From: Limonium bicolor
Taxonomy: Eukaryota; Streptophyta; Magnoliopsida; Caryophyllales; Plumbaginaceae
Reading direction: 5' to 3'
DNA: 64,000 nucleotides
Assembly: GCA_023374045.1 (NCBI GenBank)
Contig: CM041777.1
Span: 464,161,827-464,225,826, forward strand
Shown here: positions 58,872 through 64,000 of the stretch, piece after piece
Layout: every line of letters starts with the position of its first letter
How positions within the stretch are numbered: position 1 is the stretch's first letter
Made by a program: the position numbers and the translations under genes
The notes under the pieces: model-generated
The model's input: the letters and a program-made list of their open reading frames with translations, nothing else
What the model was told of the DNA's origin: nothing
Databases searched by the model: none

Positions 58872-59266
58872 GAAAAGAGGAGGTGTGGAGGACAGGTAGT
58901 CTACTAACAAGACGTCTGTCATTGGATATTGGTAACCAAGGATACTAACTAACATGTAACTTAATCGATATTACGAGGCTTAATTCATCCTCGTACATGA
59001 GAATAACAACTAAACGAGCCTTAAAGGCCAAGAGGCGAGCGCCTTTCGTGTTAATGACTTTCACACCGTTTTGTGGTTGTTCCTTGATTGTATTATTTGT
59101 GTGGCAATTACTTGTGGATTGTAGTGGACTTGGTGATTGAATACTCGATGTTTACGCATGTTTCTTTACAGCATTTATTATAATTGTAAACCGGGCAAGC
59201 ATGAAACGAATCTAATATTAAGATGCCTAATACGACTTAAATGACCGAAAGGGTCCACCTAGCATA

Positions 59267-59304
59267 CTCAGCGTTTATCGCTGAGCCTCCACGGCGTATG
59301 GTAG
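59267..59304 (+). promoter_or_regulatory. Conserved stem-loop and TAG|G site, LTR F
   Basis: The stem CTCAGCG / CGCTGAG with loop TTTAT is followed by GGCGTATGGTAG|G, then GAAGCCGG, 343 bp before the LTR end. It is the counterpart of 10186-10222. Confidence 0.55.
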
Positions 59305-59647
59305 GTAAACGATCGAGTTATGAAGCCGGAGCGCGGGACTTCTGGGTAGACGACGACCTTACTCTTATTGAATTTTTAGAATCAGTTGTAGTAGGTATGT
59401 TGTAACCACGGGAAGTATTTAGTAGTTTACGGATTGTATATATCGTGTTGTATTTAGGTTAGTGTAGCGTCTCGTTCATCACTGCGGTTTATTATCGTTA
59501 TCATTGTTATGGTTTGCTTCTTTACTCGCATGGGCGAGTAAAGGCATGTGACACCCATGTGAGGTTCAGTATATTTAGACTTCCGCTGACGCCTTTAATT
59601 ATGCTACGTGAGAGATTAATTACGAGTTTAACGAGTGGGGTGCTACA

Positions 59648-61240
59648 ATTAGAAACTTGGTACAATGATTATTAATTGTGGTAAGATCACTTATGTTTTT
59701 TGTGTTGAATGCTTCCTTTAATCTTAACGGGTCGAAATATACATGATCTTTCATAAATGAGAAGTAGTTCTTCTACATCTCTTACGGTCGTTTGGTTATT
59801 AGAATGTTAATTCCTAGAATAAGATTACTAGAATAGAATTCTAAGAATAGAATATGATCTCAGTTGGTTGTTATGATGAATACTTGGAATTTGATGTTTC
59901 TTTTGTTTAATTGGCAAAATAATGAAAAGAATAGACCTGGAATAAAGTTACAATTATGAATCTATCAATGATAAGTAACACATTATTATTATATATTGTA
60001 GGATAAACTATAAATTTTAATTATATATATTAACTTGAACATATGTAATATATATTCATTACTGAAAAATTAAAGTTTACTTTTCATAATTATAAGAACC
60101 CAAAAAATAAGTCAATAAATTATTTTTAAAAATGTCTACTATTTAAATTTTATGGATAACATTAATTTGATACTATGAATATAAACTTGTAATTATTGAG
60201 TATATATAACATAAAAGAAACATTATACTAGCATCTAATATTAATGTGATTAATATAATTTGAACATCATACTACTAATTTAGACGCGGATAAATAGTCT
60301 TTTAAAACTATTACAAATTATTTAAATTAAATAAAACATTCTACATGGAAAAGAACAAACTAATAAAATTATAATGTAGAATTTTAATTATATTAAAATT
60401 ATTATAGAATACAAAATATTTATAGTATATTTTAGAATGATTATTTATAAGTATTGCACTTGTTAAGTAATGATTATTTATAAATTATATCTACAAACTA
60501 TTAGGTTTTAACTATATATCAAAGTTATTATAAGTTTAATTAAAGAACAATTTTATATGTTAATATACTTTGTTTTTTCATTTCTTTGCATACCAGTATT
60601 AAATTTTAAATTTACGTTTTTGAATTTCATTAAGTAATATTTAATTAAATAGAATATATTTTAACTAAAAATGTATGTTTAAAATAAACAAAATATTATA
60701 TAATATTATCAACAATTGAAAATTATATAATACTGAAATAGTAAGTGATAGCTATACACATATATATTCGCTTATAGTCAATTATTTTATTATTAGTAAG
60801 ATTTTTTTTAAATTTCAATGGAATTATTTATTCCATTTAAATTAAATAACCTTATTTAAAGTATTAATATATTTGACTTTTTATATTAATACTAATATGT
60901 AATACATAAATTTTTATTTTTATATATAACATCTAATATTCGCTCATAATAAAAAGGTTTATTTCTTTATTTATTTAATATATATCTATAAATTATTATA
61001 AAAGAATACATATATATATATATTATAAAATAATTGTAACTAAAATATTAATAAGAATAATAAATAAAGACTATAATTGATAATATACATATATTTTAAC
61101 TTAATCGAGTATTTAGATATGTGGTCACTCGCTTCGAATAATAATTCTAGTGTTTCAGCAAGGAATACTATTCCTGATGAGTTACCCACATTATAATAAG
61201 CTAAATTCTTGGAATTAGTTTTCTCTGTACCAAACATGGG
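59648..61240. other. AT-rich stretch between LTR F and LTR G; possible TIR element
   Basis: No gene is seen; the sequence is extremely AT-rich. Near its ends are weak inverted repeats: about 59786 (CGTTTGGT...TTAATTCCTAGAAT) and, reversed, about 61238 (TGTTTGGTAC...TAATTCCAAGAAT). They suggest a degenerate hAT- or PIF/Harbinger-type non-autonomous transposon of about 1.45 kb. No target-site duplication could be fixed, so this is tentative. Confidence 0.4.
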
Positions 61241-63154
61241 TGAAATACCCCAAACCTTTAAGTGTTAATTAATTATGTAATTATGATTTTCTAAGGCTAA
61301 TTAAGTCCTTAATAAACATTGGTAGACAATTTAAACAAGAAAAACACAAGAAAACACCATAAAGTCAATTTAAGCAAATACTTGCTCTAGACTTGGTGTA
61401 ACCTTGATTAGGACCCAAAGGTCATTCTTAGACCTTATTAACATTCTAATGAACATGTTAAATAATTACCAAAGAAACCAATCTCAAAAACAGTTTAAAC
61501 ACAAATTGTGCTTTAAGGAGTCTTAAAGCACGTTTTTGAAAATTGTTTTGGAAATGGGTTTTGAGTGGATAAATGACCATGATTACACCTAATCAACAGT
61601 GTAATACTTAGTATCACATTAGGAAGCCTAAATCAATGAGAAACCAAAAATTCACAAATATGTGCACTAATTATGAAGTGCCTGAATAGTGCTCAATTGA
61701 GGCTTTAGTCAACTTTGATTAGTTAAATGGTCAAACTAGCCCATAATTATGTTATTATGTGAAGGGGGCCGGTTTTCAAGTTGGTGAGTCATCACCAATA
61801 GCCAGCACATTAGAAGAAGAAGAGGAAAGTAGTTAAAAAGACTATTCACCCTTATTTGTTAAATATCTTACAAAAGGTACCTCTCTCCTCACTTCCCTTC
61901 ATTTCCTTCCTCCTCCACCGTATTCTCCTGCCTTCTCTGCTCCAAAACCGTGAGAGCTCCAGCCTCCATGGCTCTCCATCTTGTTTTGCTTGCTAATCCA
62001 ACTACAAGCTCCAAATAAAAAACTAGAAGCATATTTGTGCTAGTTGGACCAAGTCTTTCAAATCTTTCTTTTCAAAACTTCAAGAGCTCAAGTTTAATTC
62101 CATGGAGAAACTCCATTGAAGGGGAAAAGCTCATCTTCTGAACCTTACTACGCTCCTTTGCTTCAAGGTAAGAAAAGTCAAAGAAAAATCAAGTTCCCTC
62201 CATTTTTGTACATTACTGAAAATGACTTCCCATGGGGTTTTTGTTTTGCTCCTTGAATTAGTCTTGTTTCAATCTCCAAAGGAACTATAAGGAGGTCTTG
62301 CCTTGATTCCTTATCAAGTTCATTCCAAATTCCAAAGGTAACATCAATTCTAGTCATTAAGTACTCCTTGTGACCTGGAGTTTGTTCCATGATTCTAGGT
62401 ATGATACCTATACTCATTAGCCCTTTTTGTACATTGAATTGAAATAGATTAGCAAGGGAACAAAACTCCTTGGCTGATTTTCAGTCAAGAAAACCAAGAG
62501 GAGATAAAGAGAGAAAGGCTTGAAACATAAGGTTAATTGCTTGCCTTAATGTAGTTTAATGTCTTAAGAGAATGGTGTTTGGATAGATACCAAATGTAGC
62601 CTAGAGCTTACATTTCAATATGGTTTATATAACTAGGAAAAGAATATGAACAAACTCGTGACTAAAGAGCTAATGGTATATGAGTTAGAAAACAATCATA
62701 AGGTGAATTACAAGAGCATTAAATTTGCCATGAGATTGATGTGTGTAATTGCAGGTTGAAAGCTATATATATGGGAAATTCAGTGTTTAGTTCATGTCAT
62801 TTAAGGGCCTAAGAGCCATGTCATTTAAGGGCCTAAGAGCCAAGCAATTTAAGTTTATGCACTATATTGTGATTTGATGTAGTTTGGGTGGTGTAGTTTG
62901 TGTGTGAAGAACATTCATTGAGGATTCTAATGTCTTTGGTTGTTTAAGGATGAAAAGCTAAGTTTTTGGGTGTAAGAATGTACTAGGGAAGCTATGGAAA
63001 AATTTGGTTGAGAAACTAAGAAGAGTTTTAAGTGTTATAATGAGATATTGTGACTATAGGTAGTACTAGGAACCATTAAGAGTTATGTTGGTGGAAAGGA
63101 ATAACTAAGGTGTCCTTGAGGGTTAAAATGACCTAGGAATGTCTAGGAGGAACT
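61241..63154 (+). repeat. LTR G, 5' part
   Basis: It starts TGAAATACCCCAAACC. It shares the U3 hairpin (61503-61535), GGTAAG-like motifs near 62165 and 62335, and the TTTAAGGGCCTAAGAGCCA motif with LTR C near 39755, here duplicated as a 24-bp repeat. It is cut at 63154 by LTR H. The 79-codon frame at 62178-62417 resembles nothing I know. Confidence 0.75.
62793..62840. repeat. 24-bp tandem duplication
   Basis: Two exact 24-bp units, each containing CATTTAAGGGCCTAAGAGC. Confidence 0.93.
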
Positions 63155-64000
63155 TGTAACACCCCAACCGTTAATCTCGTCATTACCTCTTAGACCGTCT
63201 CTAATTACACTTACTCGCACAGCGGAATTCTACTTACAAACGGGGGTGTGAAACAACGCCGTTAGCCGCCCATGTGCTAACCAGGCCTTTCTCACATACC
63301 GTAACGGTCTGATGAACTGGAACAACCGAGTACTTCATACAAATACAACACTCATTCATTTCTTTACTATACCGAGTCTACAATATACGGATGCCGATAA
63401 CATACACGGACTTACACCCCATTCAAATGCATAAGTAATTATAATCTAACTACCCAAGCTACATAGCAGTCCCCGTCCTACTCTCTCGAACGGTGGTCAG
63501 CTTCAAGTACCTGCACACTAAAAACGTTCCCCCTAGGGGGTCAGTTACGCTGAATATGAATTTCGCATATACCGCGTGCTAACCGCGGACGCGACTACTT
63601 TGGGTCGGATATACATGGAGTTCATTTTAATCAAACAACATGCATCATGATAATACAATATACATGTATGTTACACAAGGAATCTACATTCAATCATGGA
63701 ACCAATTCCTAAAAACATAACAAGGTTGTTAGTTGTATCTGTTTACTCTTAGGCCTTGAGGGTTATACCTCACTATGCTTTTTTACTTATTCAATACCAC
63801 CCGCTCTCTCGGGTTACTAATTCATATACACACCCACTCTCTTGGGCTACTCGTACTATACTCACCCTCACTCTCGGGTTACTTATTCTCATTATCTCAC
63901 CCACACTCTTGGGTTATTTATACTCAAGCTCTTGTAGATTCTCAAGACACTACAGGTCTCCTACGTCACGCTTGTTACTCTGAATACATACTTAGGCCAA
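63155..64000 (-). repeat. LTR H, 3' end, running off the window
   Basis: On the plus strand it starts TGTAACACCCCAACCG, the reverse of an LTR 3' end, and extends past the window. It matches LTR fragment E in reverse. The acceptor-like GTGTGCAG|G is at about 63511, 356 bp from the LTR end. It sits inside LTR G, so it is probably a later nested insertion. GAACT (63150-63154) would be the left target duplication, untestable here. Confidence 0.75.
63799..63935. repeat. Four degenerate units of about 43 bp
   Basis: Units share CACCC.CTCTCTCGGGTTACT followed by AT-rich sequence (63799, about 63842, about 63865-63895, about 63900). A reduced version is present in LTR E near 45480-45520 in reverse. 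The frame at 63756-63983 is a by-product. Confidence 0.7.

Larger units (their letters stand above)
46675..59647 (+). repeat. LTR F: giant LTR (about 6.3 kb without insertions)
   Basis: It starts TGAATACCCC right after a PPT and ends GGGGTGCTACA. Without the Copia insertion and the TIR element it is about 6.3 kb. Its last 1.3 kb aligns with the end of LTR A (shared CTAAGTAAAACACTTAGG, CGACTATAGATCGACTTATA, CTCGCATGGGCGAGTAA). The conserved stem-loop is at 59267-59285. Being next to a PPT makes it a 3' LTR. No matching 5' LTR is in the window: LTR E, just upstream, has a different 3' end. No gene is seen in the LTR itself. Confidence 0.8.

Overview
This window looks like gene-poor, repeat-dense nuclear DNA of a flowering plant. 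I found no host protein-coding gene and no rRNA or functional tRNA gene. Nearly all of it is nested, mutually interrupting LTR retrotransposons. The evidence for a plant is a set of tRNA-iMet primer-binding sites (TGGTATCAGAGC), Copia gag-pol with plant-type motifs, decayed Gypsy/chromovirus-type pol, and AT-rich sequence with (AC)n and (TA)n tracts. The family or species cannot be told from the sequence. There are two 500-bp assembly gaps (330-829 and 22043-22542).

The dominant component is a superfamily of retroelements whose LTRs start TGAATACCCC or TGAAATACCC and end GGGGTGTTACA, with unusually long LTRs. Labels used here are mine. Element A (+ strand) has a 5' LTR at 2060-10609 (about 6.9 kb without a 1.6-kb solo-LTR insertion), an internal region with a PBS and decayed Gypsy pol at 10610-15683, and a truncated 3' LTR at 15684-19947. 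LTR B (19948-22770) abuts that truncation and is followed by another decayed Gypsy pol segment (22771-24612). LTR family C forms a roughly 6.2-kb palindrome whose two 3.1-kb arms (24613-25708 plus 39335-41388, and 41412-44507) are joined by a 23-bp spacer. Its left arm is split by element D (25709-39334, - strand). D is a complete insertion with a CCAAT target-site duplication, two nearly identical 6.45-6.49-kb LTRs and only 679 bp of non-coding internal sequence. Right of the palindrome come the PPT side of the right-arm element (44508-45340), a + strand LTR fragment E (45340-46238), a short internal relic with two PPTs (46239-46674) and giant LTR F (46675-59647). LTR F carries a Copia element (47905-53339, - strand) and a 1.24-kb terminal-inverted-repeat element (54682-55918). 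The window ends with an AT-rich stretch (59648-61240), LTR G (61241-63154), and minus-strand LTR H running off the edge (63155-64000). The start of the window (1-2059) is a minus-strand fragment of the same superfamily.

The Copia element is the only one with readable gag, protease, integrase, reverse transcriptase and RNase H, and all are broken by frameshifts and stops. The giant-LTR elements show no intact protein and would depend on enzymes supplied in trans. They share apparently conserved RNA-level structures: a covarying hairpin just upstream of the PPT, a second internal hairpin-PPT module in two elements, a stem-loop followed by a YAG|G acceptor-like site 340-420 bp before the LTR 3' end, and a U3 hairpin. 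These shared structures, with the giant LTRs and the palindrome, are the most noteworthy content. Counts, alignments and identities are by eye.
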